Shown here: positions 8,670-17,989 of the stretch, piece after piece | Layout of the letters: each line of letters begins with the position of its first letter | Numbering within the stretch: the first letter of the stretch is position 1 | NCBI RefSeq assembly: GCF_017815135.1 | Contig: NZ_JAGJCF010000003.1 | Location: 248,001-312,000 of the forward strand | DNA length: 64,000 nucleotides | Origin: Jiella mangrovi | GTDB taxonomy: Bacteria > Pseudomonadota > Alphaproteobacteria > Rhizobiales > Rhizobiaceae | Reading direction: 5' to 3' | Made by a program: the position numbers and the translations under genes | The notes under the pieces: generated by a model | The model's database searches: none | What the model saw: the letters and a program-made list of their open reading frames with translations, nothing else | What the model was told of the DNA's origin: nothing

Positions 8670-9763
8670 CAGGAAGGGCTCTTCAGAAATTCGGCGAGCG
8701 CGGCGACGACGCCGCGATTGGCCTCTTCGCTGCCGATCGACATTCTCAGGGCATTGGGGAAGCCGTATCCGGCGACGCGGCGCAGGATATAGCCGCGTGC
8801 CGAGAGATGGACGTCGGCCTCGGCCGCGCCCTTGCCGTCCTCGTCGGGGAAATGGATCAGGATGAAATTGCCGACGCTCGGCGTCACCGTCAGGCCCAGC
8901 GACTCGATTTCGCGGGTGGTCCATTCCAGCCAATGGGCGTTGAAGCTTGCCGCTTCCTCGATGAAGGCACGGTCGCGGATCGCCGCCGTGCCGGCCGCAA
9001 TGGCCGCCGCGTTGAGATTGAACGGTCCGCGCACCCGGTCGAGAGTCGAAACGATCGCCTCCGGCCCGTAGAGCCAGCCAATGCGCAGCCCGGCGAGACC
9101 GTAGATCTTCGAGAAGGTCCGCGTCATCACGACGTTGTCGGCCGAGGAGACGAGTTCGATGCCCGCGCCATAGTCGTTGCGCCGGACATATTCGGCATAG
9201 GCCGCGTCGAGAACGAGGACGACATGGCCCGGCAGGCCGGCCTGCAGCCGGCGAACCTCGTCGAACGGCAGGTAGGTGCCGGTCGGGTTGTTGGGGTTTG
9301 CCAGGAAGACCAGCTTGGTCTTCTCGGTCACGCGCTCCAGAATGGCGTCGACATCGGCGGTCGCGTTCTTCTCGGGAGCCACGATGGGCGTTGCGCCTGC
9401 GGCCTTGATCTGGATCGCGTAGACGAGGAAGCCGTGCTCGGTGTGGATCGCCTCGTCGCCGGGCGCCAGATAGCACTGGCAGAGAAGGCCGAGCAGCTCG
9501 TCCGAGCCGTTGCCGCAGATGATGTTCTTCGTGTTGAGGCCGTGGACCTCGGCGATCGCGGCTTTCAGCTGGCTCGCCTGGCCGTCCGGATAGAGCGCGA
9601 GGTCACCGATTGCCTGGCGCGCCGCCTCGACGGCCGACGGCGGGGGGCCGAGCGGCGTCTCGTTGGAGGAGAGCTTGTGCAGCTTGATTCCCTCCGGCGC
9701 CCGGCTCTTGCCGGGGACGTAGATCTCGATGTCGAGCACGCCGTTCTTGGGAACCGGTTTCAT
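8669..9763 (-). CDS. hisC: Histidinol-phosphate/aromatic aminotransferase (HisC family)
   Basis: This 364-residue fold-type I PLP aminotransferase shows [16 protein letters not shown] near the N-terminus, [10 protein letters not shown] for cofactor phosphate binding, [19 protein letters not shown], and [16 protein letters not shown] with the Schiff-base lysine. Proteins of this family transaminate histidinol phosphate and often aromatic keto acids as well. Its place between chorismate mutase and tyrA suggests that the main job here is tyrosine or phenylalanine transamination rather than histidine synthesis. That is inference from context. It starts at MKPVPKNGV and ends overlapping tyrA by one base. 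Confidence 0.88.
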   Translation of the reverse strand: MKPVPKNGVLDIEIYVPGKSRAPEGIKLHKLSSNETPLGPPPSAVEAARQAIGDLALYPDGQASQLKAAIAEVHGLNTKNIICGNGSDELLGLLCQCYLAPGDEAIHTEHGFLVYAIQIKAAGATPIVAPEKNATADVDAILERVTEKTKLVFLANPNNPTGTYLPFDEVRRLQAGLPGHVVLVLDAAYAEYVRRNDYGAGIELVSSADNVVMTRTFSKIYGLAGLRIGWLYGPEAIVSTLDRVRGPFNLNAAAIAAGTAAIRDRAFIEEAASFNAHWLEWTTREIESLGLTVTPSVGNFILIHFPDEDGKGAAEADVHLSARGYILRRVAGYGFPNALRMSIGSEEANRGVVAALAEFLKSPS

Positions 9764-9800
9764 CGTCGCAAACCCTGATTGAGAAGCGCTTCGCTGGCTC

Positions 9801-10595
9801 TCAGGGAGCTGGGAACGCCAAAGGAGCCGCATAACCGCCAACGGGACGGATGTCGAGGTGAGAGCCGAGGCGAATGGCGAGGTCTTCGCCGGAAAGACGC
9901 GAGGCAACGAGAGCGCTGGTCCCGGATCGCGACCTGGCCAAGGCCAAGATGGCAATCCCTTCGCCGAGATCGTCAGTCTCCCCGAGACCCTGGACGGCGT
10001 AGCATCCGATTTCGGGCGGCACGGGGTCCGCGAGTGGCGGCGCGATGACGAGGCTCGGCGAGGCCGCCGGCCGGCCGGCCATGTCGAAGAAGGGCAGACG
10101 CGCCACGACATGCGCGCTGGTCAGCTCGTCCCACCAGGCACCGTCGTCACCGGTGAGCCCGACGACGCCGAGCCGGTCATCGCCGCCTTCCTGAACTGCA
10201 CTGAGGACGGCGGCCGGCGAATCGAGAAGCGTCAGCGGGACCGTGAAGCCGAAATAAAACCGGGCGGTGTCGATGGCCGAGACCGGCTCGCCGCAGGCGA
10301 AGACGTCAAAAGGCGCCTGCAGGGCGGTGAAGGTCGAGATGATCTCGCGCCAGAGATGCTCGATGGCGGTGAGCGGCAGATGGCCCGAATGGCGCTCGGC
10401 GAGCCGGCGCATCATGTCGGCCTCGCGGCCCGGGCGAAAGGCAGCGCCGCTTTTGGCAGTGCCCTTAACCGCGATCAGCTCGTCGATCACCACGGCCCGT
10501 TGCATCAAGAGACGATGGACCGACTCGTCGATCGCGTCGATCTTTGCTCTCAGTTCCCCCAGCCTCGAGGGATCGGCCTTTTGAGGCTCTTCCAT
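9801..10595 (-). CDS. Chorismate mutase (AroQ type) with long C-terminal extension
   Basis: Residues 1-95 of this 264-residue protein match the all-helical AroQ chorismate mutase ([20 protein letters not shown], with the KG..K-like segment and a later [11 protein letters not shown] helix), which makes prephenate. The remaining 170 residues are not a standard mutase domain. They include [19 protein letters not shown] and end with [15 protein letters not shown]. This arrangement loosely recalls a degenerate prephenate dehydratase half as in the PheA P-protein. The gene heads the tyrosine operon, 37 bases before the hisC-like gene. Confidence 0.82.
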   Translation of the reverse strand: MEEPQKADPSRLGELRAKIDAIDESVHRLLMQRAVVIDELIAVKGTAKSGAAFRPGREADMMRRLAERHSGHLPLTAIEHLWREIISTFTALQAPFDVFACGEPVSAIDTARFYFGFTVPLTLLDSPAAVLSAVQEGGDDRLGVVGLTGDDGAWWDELTSAHVVARLPFFDMAGRPAASPSLVIAPPLADPVPPEIGCYAVQGLGETDDLGEGIAILALARSRSGTSALVASRLSGEDLAIRLGSHLDIRPVGGYAAPLAFPAP

Positions 10596-10715
10596 TGCCC
10601 CCTCCGTTCGTTGCGCGCCGCTTCTAGACCCTGAACGCGCCATTGGCAAAACGTCGCCGGCAGGACGACGCCAACAAACCGGAGAGGAGCGGCGCGTCAG
10701 GTCGTGATGGATATC

Positions 10716-11117
10716 TCAGTTGAGAACGCGGTCCTGCGTCGGCAGATCCAGCGAGAAGGCCGGGATCTCGATCTCGAAGGCCTCGCCGTCGTCGGCGCGA
10801 AGCTGATAGGTGCCGCGCATGATGCCGGACGGCGTCGGGAGCGGGCATCCGGACGTGTAGGTGAAGCTGTCGCCCGGAAGGATCACCGGCTGTTCGCCGA
10901 CGACACCCGGGCCGCGCACTTCCTCCACATGACCGGTCGCATCGGTGATCTGCCAGTAGCGCGACTCGATCTGCACGGCGACTTCGCCGCAGTTCTCGAT
11001 CTCGACCTGATAGGCCCAGACCCAGTGCCGCTCGCTCGGGTCGGACTGGTCCTCCAGATAAGCCGGCTTCACGGTCACGACGATTTGGCGGGTCGTCGCC
11101 TGGTACATCGGAGACAT
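10716..11117 (-). CDS. apaG: ApaG family protein
   Basis: This 133-residue protein fits the ApaG family in length and sequence: an immunoglobulin-like beta sandwich seen in [63 protein letters not shown] and a C-terminal FSLDLP. ApaG is named for the E. coli apaH operon and affects Co/Mg tolerance, but its biochemical role is not settled. The gene stands alone here, upstream of a CDP-alcohol phosphatidyltransferase in the opposite direction. Confidence 0.92.
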   Translation of the reverse strand: MSPMYQATTRQIVVTVKPAYLEDQSDPSERHWVWAYQVEIENCGEVAVQIESRYWQITDATGHVEEVRGPGVVGEQPVILPGDSFTYTSGCPLPTPSGIMRGTYQLRADDGEAFEIEIPAFSLDLPTQDRVLN

Positions 11118-11334
11118 GGCCTTTCAGACAAGATGACAGTCACGTTCCACGGCTATAGCGCAATTCAAACGCGGACTCACCTTTCGGAATTCCTGCGCGG
11201 CAAATCCGCATATGATCCGATGGCAGGCGTTTGCAACTGTTCGCGGGTCCGGTGGGAGGGATGTTCGCGCGGGTTGTCCGGCAATGATAGGCTGAAGAAC
11301 GGCCGCTGTTTCGTTCTCAAAGGGCTCATCTGAG

Positions 11335-11940
11335 GTGTTCGATTCCATATTGAGACGGCGGATCGACCCGCCCGTCGAGCGTCTGGCGGCGCGCTTCGTC
11401 GCGTGGGGTGTTGGCGCAAATACCGTCACCGTCGCCGGTCTTGGCATCGGTCTCCTCGGCGCCGTCGCGATCGCTTCTGGCGCCGTTCTCTTGGGGCTTT
11501 TTCTTCTTTTAGCGTCGCGGCTGTGCGATGGCCTCGACGGCGCGATCGCCAAGAAGACACAGCCGACCGATCTCGGCGGCTATCTCGACATCGTCTTCGA
11601 CTTCGTCTTCTACGGCGCGATCCCGCTCGCCTTCGCGGTTCTGGATCCGGCCAGCAATGCCGTTCCCGCGGCGGTCCTCCTGCTGACATTCTATGCCAAT
11701 GGCGCGAGTTTTCTCGCCTATGCGATCCTTGCCGAGAAGCGGCGGATCACCACCGACGTCAGGGGCCGCAAGGCATTCTTTTTCACGACGGGCCTCGCCG
11801 AGGCCAGCGAGACGATCATCGCGTTCTGCCTGTTCTGCCTGTTTCCCGCCTGGTTTCCGGTGATCGCCTATGGCTTTGCAGCCATGACGGCGTGGACGTT
11901 TGCGGCGCGGGTCTGGCTGGCGGTTAGGACCTTCGGGTGA
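11335..11940 (+). CDS. CDP-alcohol phosphatidyltransferase family membrane protein
   Basis: This 201-residue membrane protein has about five or six hydrophobic segments and the family signature around residues 64-90, DGLDGAIAKKTQPTDLGGYL followed by DIVFD. That fits D-x2-DG-x2-AR-x8-G-x3-D-x3-D with K in place of R. Such enzymes move a phosphoalcohol from a CDP-alcohol to another alcohol to make phospholipid headgroups. The head group used here cannot be told from sequence. It begins with GTG, and a TGA is immediately upstream. It is not obviously in an operon. Confidence 0.8.
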   Translation: MFDSILRRRIDPPVERLAARFVAWGVGANTVTVAGLGIGLLGAVAIASGAVLLGLFLLLASRLCDGLDGAIAKKTQPTDLGGYLDIVFDFVFYGAIPLAFAVLDPASNAVPAAVLLLTFYANGASFLAYAILAEKRRITTDVRGRKAFFFTTGLAEASETIIAFCLFCLFPAWFPVIAYGFAAMTAWTFAARVWLAVRTFG

Positions 11941-12016
11941 GGGGGCGCAGAATGACGAGTGCGTCCCGTCGAAGCCTTTCTGCGGTCGCAGTCTTTCTCC
12001 CGATTGCGCCCCGCGT

Positions 12017-12059
12017 CCTCGCCTTTCGAGGCCGCCTGCGGCGGCACCTCAGGATGAGG
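12017..12059 (+). repeat. REP-like palindromic repeat, left copy
   Basis: This 43-bp unit starts CCTCGCCTTTCGAGG and ends CCTCAGGATGAGG. It contains the self-complementary segments GCCGCC/GGCGGC and CCTCA/TGAGG. It is the inverted partner of 12169-12211, from which it differs at only a few positions. Confidence 0.75.
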
Positions 12060-12168
12060 ACGCTCGGTTCTGCCGCGTTAGGGCAGGCGGGTCAGCCGGA
12101 AAAAGCGTATGCGATTCAAGCAACTGCTGGAATGAGGCAAAGCCGAGCCGCGCGACGCCACCATAGCC

Positions 12169-12211
12169 CCTCATCCTGAGGTGCCGCCAAAGGCGGCCTC
12201 GAAGGGCGAGG
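12169..12211 (-). repeat. REP-like palindromic repeat, right inverted copy
   Basis: This unit begins CCTCATCCTGAGGTGCC and ends TCGAAGGGCGAGG. It is the near-perfect reverse complement of 12017-12059, with a 109-bp non-coding spacer between them. Paired extragenic palindromes of this kind (aggatgagg type) are common in Rhizobiales genomes. Here they lie in the roughly 410-bp space between two convergent genes (ends at 11940 and 12353), where no coding sequence was seen. Confidence 0.75.
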
Positions 12212-12352
12212 GGCGCTTGGCGCATCGCCTGATGTCGCCCGCCCGCCCTCACTCCGACGTCAGGATGGGAGGCGCAGAGAAGCGAGCTGCTGAATCACCC
12301 GGGCTGCCGCATCGAGCAGATTTGACCGTCATTCGCAGAAAGACCGCGGCCC

Positions 12353-13549
12353 TCAGACCGCCGACAGCGCGGCCTCGATGTCGTCCCACAGATCCTCGAC
12401 ATCCTCGAGCCCGAGCGACAGGCGGATCAGCCCGTCATTGATGCCGAGTTCGGCGCGCGCTTCCGGGGACAGGTTCTTGTGGGTCGTCGTCGCCGGATGG
12501 GTGATGATGCTCTTGGCATCGCCGAGATTGTTGGAAATCAGGATGATCTCCAAGGCATTGAGAAAGCGGAAGGCCGCCTCCTTGCCAGCGGCGACGTCGA
12601 AAGCGATCAGCGTCGAGCCCGCCGCCATCTGGCGCTTGGCGATGGCATGGTCCGGATGGTCCTCGCGGTGCGGATAGAGCACGCGGGAAATCTCCGGCCG
12701 CTCGGCCAGACGATCGGCGAGCGTCGCGGCCGAGGCTGTCTGCTGGGCGACGCGCAGCGGCAGGGTTTCCAGCCCCTTCAGCAGCGTCCAGGCGTTGAAG
12801 GGCGATAGCGCCGGGCCGGTGTGGCGGTAGAAATCGTGGAGGTTCTCGTCGATCCAGTCCTTCGACGAGAGGATGATGCCGCCGAGGCAGCGGCCCTGGC
12901 CGTCGATGTGCTTCGTCGCCGAATAGACGACGACGTCGGCGCCCAGTTCCAGCGGCTTCTGGTGGATCGGTGTCGCGAAGACGTTGTCGACGACGAGCGT
13001 CGCGCCGGCCGCATGGGCGATCTCGGCGACGGCGGCGATGTCGATCACCTCCAGCGTCGGATTGGTCGGCGTCTCCATGAAGAACACCTTGGTGTTCGGA
13101 CGGACCGCTTGTTGCCACTGGTCGAGGTCGCGGCCGTCGATCAGCGTGCAGTCGACGCCGCAGCGCGCCATCACCGTTTCCACCACGTAGCGGCAGGAGC
13201 CGAAGAGAGCGCGCGCCGCGACGATATGGTCGCCGGCCTTCAGCTGGCACTGGATGGCGGAAGCGACGGCGGCCATGCCAGACGCCGTGCCGCGGGCGTC
13301 CTCGGCGCCTTCCAGCGCCATCATCCGCTCCTCGAACATGCGGGTCGTCGGATTGGCGTAGCGCGAATAGATGAAGCCCGGCTCCTCGCCCTTGAAGCGG
13401 GCCTCGGCCGCCTCGGCGGTCTCGTAGACGAAGCCCTGGGTCAGGAACATCGCCTCGGACATTTCGCCGAAGCCGGAGCGCATCGTGCCGCCATGGACCA
13501 TCAGGGTCGCGGGCTTGAGGGGCTTCTTGTCATGGGTGCGCTTCAGCAT
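12353..13549 (-). CDS. metZ: O-succinylhomoserine sulfhydrylase
   Basis: This 398-residue Cys/Met-metabolism PLP enzyme makes homocysteine from O-succinyl- (or O-acetyl-) homoserine and sulfide. Visible motifs are YSRYANPTTRMFEERMMALE, ASGMAAV, ETPTNPTLEVIDI and the PLP-lysine segment VVYSATKHIDGQGR, followed by a C-terminal NLGDAKSIITHPATTTH. The start MLKRTHDKK was chosen because GGAGACC precedes it. A further upstream in-frame start would lie inside the terminator hairpin. The leader holds a SAM-II riboswitch and an intrinsic terminator, so expression should fall when S-adenosylmethionine is high. Confidence 0.93.
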   Translation of the reverse strand: MLKRTHDKKPLKPATLMVHGGTMRSGFGEMSEAMFLTQGFVYETAEAAEARFKGEEPGFIYSRYANPTTRMFEERMMALEGAEDARGTASGMAAVASAIQCQLKAGDHIVAARALFGSCRYVVETVMARCGVDCTLIDGRDLDQWQQAVRPNTKVFFMETPTNPTLEVIDIAAVAEIAHAAGATLVVDNVFATPIHQKPLELGADVVVYSATKHIDGQGRCLGGIILSSKDWIDENLHDFYRHTGPALSPFNAWTLLKGLETLPLRVAQQTASAATLADRLAERPEISRVLYPHREDHPDHAIAKRQMAAGSTLIAFDVAAGKEAAFRFLNALEIILISNNLGDAKSIITHPATTTHKNLSPEARAELGINDGLIRLSLGLEDVEDLWDDIEAALSAV

Positions 13550-13568
13550 CGTCTGGTCTCCGAACAGC

Positions 13569-13605
13569 AAAAAACCGGCCCTTGCGATCGCGCAACGCCG
13601 GTTCG
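13569..13605 (-). terminator. Intrinsic terminator in the metZ leader (riboswitch expression platform)
   Basis: On the minus strand AACCGGCGTTGCG pairs with CGCAAGGGCCGGTT (one bulge) around a CGAT loop, followed by TTTTTT. It lies between the SAM-II aptamer and the metZ start, where it can stop transcription before the gene. Confidence 0.85.
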
Positions 13606-13633
13606 AAAACATGGTCCCGTCTTCGGAATCGGC

Positions 13634-13685
13634 CCTTTAGCGAGTTGTTTAACGTGGCTGCAAGCCGGCCGGCCAAATCACCACG
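13634..13685 (-). promoter_or_regulatory. SAM-II riboswitch (metA element)
   Basis: Reading the minus strand, the leader contains CGTGGTGATTTGGCCGG, then GCTTGCAGCCACG, then TTAAACAACTCGCTAAAGGG. This is the compact H-type pseudoknot aptamer that binds S-adenosylmethionine upstream of methionine genes in alphaproteobacteria. The CGTGG/CCACG stem and the GCTAAA segment are intact. It lies about 85 bases upstream of metZ with a terminator hairpin in between, so ligand binding probably favours termination. The family assignment is from memory of the consensus. Confidence 0.92.
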
Positions 13686-13794
13686 ATGGGTTTGCAAATA
13701 GCTCCGATGGGGTTAGGCGTCAATCCGCGAAAACTTGGGATGCCCCGCGCGCACCGTGCCGGGCAGTGACGATGATGAGAAGGACGGCTCGACG

Positions 13795-14886
13795 GTGAGC
13801 GCTGCAATGCAGGGGATCCTGCCGGATCGGGAAATCGCGAGGCTGTTCGAGGCTGGCGCCCTGTCGGCGACGCGCGAGCGCGACGGTGATCAGATCCAGC
13901 CGGCCTCGCTGGATCTGAGGCTCGGCCCCGTCGCCTACCGGGTGCGCGCGAGCTTTCTGCCCGGCGGTTCCCATTCGGTCGACGACAAGCTGAGGCGGTT
14001 TGCCCTGCACGAGTTCAGTCTCGAAGGGGGCGCTGTCCTTGAGACCGGCTGCGTCTATGTCGTGCCGCTGCTCGAAGGGCTGGCATTGCCCGATCACGTC
14101 AGGGCGACGGCCAATCCGAAATCCTCCACCGGCCGGCTCGACATCTTCACAAGGGTCCTCGCCGACAACGCCCAGGAATTCGACAAGGTGCCGGCCGGCT
14201 ATCACGGCCCGCTCTATCTGGAAATTTCGCCGCGAACCTTTCCGATCCTGGTGCGCGAGGGCTCGCGCCTGTCGCAGATCCGCTTTCGCTGCGGCGAGCC
14301 GACGTTATCTGCGGCCGAACTCGCCGCGCTGCATGAGCGGTCGCGTCTCACCTCCGGCGACAACGCCAACATCTCCGATGCCGGCATCGCCCTTTCGATC
14401 GATCTTTCCGGCGAGCCCGGAAGCCTCGTCGGCTATCGCGGCAAACGCCACACAGGGCTCGTCGACGTCGACCGGCGCGCCGCCTATCCGCTGGCCGAGT
14501 ACTGGGAGCCGATATCGCGGCGCGGCACCGGCGAGCTCGTTCTCGATCCGGACGAATTCTACATCCTCGTCTCCAAGGAAGCGGTGCACGTGCCGCCGGA
14601 CCACGCGGCGGAAATGACGCCCTTCGACCCGCTTGTGGGCGAATTTCGCGTGCATTATGCCGGCTTCTTCGATCCCGGCTTCGGTCATTCGGCTGCCGGG
14701 GGCGCGGGCAGCCGGGCGGTGCTGGAAGTGCGCAGCCACGACGTTCCGTTCATTCTGGAAGACGGCCAGATCGTCGGGCGCCTCGTCTACGAAAAGATGG
14801 CGGCCGAGCCGGAACGGCTTTACGGAACGGACCTCGCCTCGAACTATCAGGCTCAGGGGCTGAAACTCTCGAAGCATTTCGTGTGA
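13795..14886 (+). CDS. dcd: 2'-deoxycytidine 5'-triphosphate deaminase, long alphaproteobacterial form
   Basis: At about 360 residues this is almost twice the length of E. coli Dcd and contains two dUTPase/dCTP-deaminase-like halves. The first half shows GDQIQPASLDLRLG, RATANPKSSTGRLDIFTRV and YHGPLYLEISPRTFPILV. The second shows DPDEFYILVSKEAVHVP and HYAGFFDPGFGHSAAGG. It should convert dCTP to dUTP for thymidylate synthesis. The GTG at 13795 was chosen because GAGAAGGA precedes it. ATG at 13807 is the alternative and would drop four residues. It is divergent from metZ. Confidence 0.87.
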   Translation: MSAAMQGILPDREIARLFEAGALSATRERDGDQIQPASLDLRLGPVAYRVRASFLPGGSHSVDDKLRRFALHEFSLEGGAVLETGCVYVVPLLEGLALPDHVRATANPKSSTGRLDIFTRVLADNAQEFDKVPAGYHGPLYLEISPRTFPILVREGSRLSQIRFRCGEPTLSAAELAALHERSRLTSGDNANISDAGIALSIDLSGEPGSLVGYRGKRHTGLVDVDRRAAYPLAEYWEPISRRGTGELVLDPDEFYILVSKEAVHVPPDHAAEMTPFDPLVGEFRVHYAGFFDPGFGHSAAGGAGSRAVLEVRSHDVPFILEDGQIVGRLVYEKMAAEPERLYGTDLASNYQAQGLKLSKHFV

Positions 14887-15060
14887 GTTTTCCGCCTTCT
14901 TCTCCTGCGAGCCCGGCGGTCCGACAACCTCTCCGTGAGGCGGGGTTGCACGATTGCCGCGCTTGCCATGCAACACAGGACCGCCGGCAAACTCTGCTTG
15001 ACTGACAAGCGAAAAGGCATAACGCCTCCGCCGGGGGGTAAAACGTTTAGGATCACAAAA

Positions 15061-16383
15061 GTGCAGGCACAAACCATCTGTGTGGTCGGGGTCGGCTATG
15101 TCGGACTGATTCAAGCCGTCGGACTTGCGAAACTGGGCCTGAAGGTCACCTGCGTCGATCTCGATGCGAGCAAGGTCGCGATGCTGAAGAAAGGCATCCC
15201 GCCGATTTTCGAGGACGGGCTCGAGGACGCCCTGCGCGAGGTGATCGCCCGCGGCAATATCGTCTTCACCACCGACATCGGCGAGGCCAGGGACTGCGGA
15301 CTGTTCTACGTCGCGGTCGGCACGCCCACCAGCGAGCGGACGGGCAATGCCCGGCTGGACTATCTCGATTCCGCCGTCGCCGGCATTGCCGAGATCGCAC
15401 CTGCCGAGGCCGTCATCGTCGTCAAGTCCACGGTGCCGATCGGCACCTGTGCCGGCCTTCAGGCTCGGCTCGACCGCAATCATCCGGGCAAGGGCCTCGA
15501 GATCGTTTCAAACCCGGAGTTCCTGCGCGAGGGAACGGCGCTGAAGGATTTCTTCAATCCCGAGCGGATCGTCATCGGCGGCACCAGCGAGGCCGCGCGG
15601 CAGAAGGTGCGCGACAGTTACGCCGCCTTCGAGGATCGCGGCGTGCCGATGATCGTGACCGACACCTCGACCAGCGAGACGATCAAATACGCCGCCAACG
15701 CCTTCCTCGCCACCAAGGTCACCTTCATCAACGAGATCTCCGATCTCGTCGAGACGGTGGGCGGCGACATCGATCAGGTCGCAAGGGGCATCGGCCTCGA
15801 CAGCCGCATCGGTCCGCAATTCCTCAAGGCCGGCCCGGGCTATGGCGGTTCCTGCTTTCCCAAGGACACGCTCGCTCTGGCGACGATCGGCCGGCGTCAC
15901 GGCGTGCAGCAGCAGATCGTCGAGACGGTCATCCGCATCAATGATTCGCGCCGGTTCCACATCCTCAAGCGGATCGAAGCGGCGATGGGCGACAAGCTTT
16001 CGGGCAAGCGCGTTGCTGTCCTGGGCCTCGCCTTCAAGGCCGATACCGACGACGTGCGCGACAGCCCGGCGGTCGATCTCGTCCACGCCCTTCTCGAAGA
16101 GGGCGCCGACGTGCAGAGCTTCGATCCGGTGGCAAGGCTTGCCGTCGATCATCGCGGCTACAGCCAGTGCGAGACGATCGCCGAGGCCTGTAAGGGTGTC
16201 AGCGCGGTTCTCGTCGCCACGGAATGGGCGGCGTTCAGGACCTTCGACTTCGCCTCGGTCGAGGCGCTGGTCGATCGTCGCTACATTTTCGACATGCGGC
16301 GGATCGTCGACATCACCGCGTCCTGGGTGCCGCGCTGGGATATCGAGCGGATCGGCTCGCCGCTGATGCGCGCCAGCGCCTGA
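15061..16383 (+). CDS. ugd: UDP-glucose 6-dehydrogenase / nucleotide-sugar dehydrogenase
   Basis: This 440-residue enzyme oxidises a UDP-sugar (UDP-glucose or a UDP-HexNAc) to the uronic acid for exopolysaccharide or capsule synthesis. The NAD motif GVGYVGL is at about residues 10-16, VGTPTSERTGNARLD is typical of the substrate domain, NPEFLREGTALKDFF and the catalytic-Cys segment GPGYGGSCFPKDTLAL are intact, and the C-terminal Rossmann domain has VLGLAFKADTDDVRDSP. GTG at 15061 was taken as the start because homology begins at QAQTICVVG. An earlier in-frame start would add 42 residues with no match. Confidence 0.88.
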   Translation: MQAQTICVVGVGYVGLIQAVGLAKLGLKVTCVDLDASKVAMLKKGIPPIFEDGLEDALREVIARGNIVFTTDIGEARDCGLFYVAVGTPTSERTGNARLDYLDSAVAGIAEIAPAEAVIVVKSTVPIGTCAGLQARLDRNHPGKGLEIVSNPEFLREGTALKDFFNPERIVIGGTSEAARQKVRDSYAAFEDRGVPMIVTDTSTSETIKYAANAFLATKVTFINEISDLVETVGGDIDQVARGIGLDSRIGPQFLKAGPGYGGSCFPKDTLALATIGRRHGVQQQIVETVIRINDSRRFHILKRIEAAMGDKLSGKRVAVLGLAFKADTDDVRDSPAVDLVHALLEEGADVQSFDPVARLAVDHRGYSQCETIAEACKGVSAVLVATEWAAFRTFDFASVEALVDRRYIFDMRRIVDITASWVPRWDIERIGSPLMRASA

Positions 16384-16501
16384 ACGCCAGCAGGGCAGGG
16401 CGATTTCACGCGACGTCGCCCGCCCCTTTCGGATAAAGCGTCCCGGCAGGGCGCGGAAACATCTTGCGTCGGCTGCCCCGTTTGGATAGGCAGTCTCTCG
16501 G

Positions 16502-16578
16502 CGGAGCGTAGCGCAGTCTGGTAGCGCACCTGGATGGGGTCCAGGGGGTCGGAGGTTCGAATCCTCTCGCTCCGACCA
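16502..16578 (+). tRNA. tRNA-Pro (GGG)
   Basis: This is a 77-base cloverleaf. The acceptor arms are CGGAGCG/CGCTCCG with encoded ACCA, the D-arm is GCGCAGTCTGGTAGCGC, the anticodon stem CCTGG/CCAGG encloses the loop ATGGGGT with anticodon GGG, and the T-arm is AGAGG-type with GGTTCGAATCC. It stands alone between ugd and ppa. Confidence 0.95.
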
Positions 16579-16821
16579 TTTCCATATTTTTGCGTACGAA
16601 GCTGATCTTCGCTCCGGCGGTCCGCGTCGTCTTTGCGGCCTTCGGCCGATCAAGGCCGTTGCTTCGGCGTCGATGCGAAAACATTGCAACGCCAGCGTCC
16701 AGCCGGTAAGCAGCCTGCCAGCGGCCACCTGCGCGGTCTGGGCTCATCGGCGTCTCAATCGGACCCGAAAGCCGCGAGAACAGCGTCAGCGGCCGGGTCG
16801 ATCCAGTTGCAAGGAGCTCTC

Positions 16822-17364
16822 ATGCGTATCGACGCCATCCAGCGCGGCATCAATCCCCCGGAAGACATCAACGTCATCATCGAGGTGCCCGTCGGCGGCC
16901 ATCCGATCAAATACGAGATGGACAAGGACGCAGGCTGCCTCGTCGTCGACCGGTTTCTCTATACGCCGATGACCTATCCCGGGAACTACGGCTTCGTGCC
17001 GCATACGCTTTCCGACGACGGCGATCCGATCGACGTTCTCGTCTGCAACACCCGGCCGCTGTTTCCGGGCTGCGTGATCAATTGCCGGCCGATCGGCGTC
17101 CTGGTCATGGAGGACAACAAGGGCCAGGACGAGAAGATCATCGCCGTGCCGTCGCCCGAGCTCACCCAGCGCTATGCCAAGGTGTTCGAGCCCTCGGACA
17201 TGCCGGAGATCACGCTCAGGCAGATCGAGCACTTCTTCGAGCACTACAAGGATCTCGAACCCGGCAAGTGGGTGAAGATCGGCGATTGGGGCGGCAGTGA
17301 CATGGCGCGCAAGCTGATCATCGAGGCGGTCGCCCGGGCCGATGCCGAGAAGGCCAAGGCCTGA
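16822..17364 (+). CDS. ppa: Inorganic pyrophosphatase, family I
   Basis: This 180-residue soluble pyrophosphatase splits the pyrophosphate released by biosynthesis. The family signature [10 protein letters not shown] with the metal-binding aspartates is at about residues 66-75. [20 protein letters not shown] and [13 protein letters not shown] precede it, and [19 protein letters not shown] is the usual C-terminal block. AAGGAG lies 8 bases before the ATG. A strong GC-rich hairpin follows the stop codon. Confidence 0.95.
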   Translation: MRIDAIQRGINPPEDINVIIEVPVGGHPIKYEMDKDAGCLVVDRFLYTPMTYPGNYGFVPHTLSDDGDPIDVLVCNTRPLFPGCVINCRPIGVLVMEDNKGQDEKIIAVPSPELTQRYAKVFEPSDMPEITLRQIEHFFEHYKDLEPGKWVKIGDWGGSDMARKLIIEAVARADAEKAKA

Positions 17365-17375
17365 GCCCAGCGATT

Positions 17376-17409
17376 CGGCCGGGCCGCTCGTTCGAGAACG
17401 GCCCGGCCG
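17376..17409 (+). terminator. GC-rich hairpin downstream of ppa
   Basis: CGGCCGGGCCG and CGGCCCGGCCG form an 11-bp stem capped by a CTCG-TT-CGAG mini-stem, starting 12 bases after the ppa stop. There is no T tract, so it may protect the mRNA 3' end or act with Rho rather than as a classic intrinsic terminator. Confidence 0.5.
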
Positions 17410-17671
17410 CTGCGGCGCCCTGTCGGTGGTGATCGCGGGACCGATTCCCGGCCGAGTGCCTCGCCAGGGCGAAATTCGATCGCCATCTGTCGCCAATTCG
17501 AGCTGGAACGATCCTCGGCCCGAAATGCGCAAGCTGATATTATCCAGCCATTTCAGGGGCTTTTGCCGATTTCTGCAAAAAACTCCCGCTGAATGGCCAG
17601 ACCCCCTTTTCATTCATCCAGCTGTCGCATACATAGCGGTCACCGGCGGCGCAGAGACGCACCGTTGCTGA

Positions 17672-17748
<77 letters not shown>

Positions 17749-17755
17749 AGACAAG

Positions 17756-17792
17756 ACGCCCTTTCGAGCATAAGCTCGGGAGGGCGTTTTCT
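17756..17792 (+). terminator. Intrinsic terminator after the initiator tRNA
   Basis: ACGCCCTTTCGAGC and GCTCGGGAGGGCGT pair (small internal mismatch) around ATAA, and TTTT follows. Confidence 0.85.
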
Positions 17793-17989
17793 GTTGAAAT
17801 GCCTGATAGGCGCCCGGCGACACTGCGGCTGCACAGGCGCCATTCGCCGGGTCCCTCGCGCGGGTCGCAAGCAAAGCCGGGCTGACAATTCGCCGCAGCC
17901 CGAGCGCAAGTTGCAACCCTTCCAACGCCCTGAAGTTCGCTCTCGATGAGCGGCCGCGTCACGGCTGCGAAAACAGCGAAGGGACAGGC

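Noticed and set aside
13550-13612. Extended metZ start inside the leader
   Set aside because: It would lie within the terminator hairpin and has no ribosome-binding site. The later ATG has GGAGACC before it.
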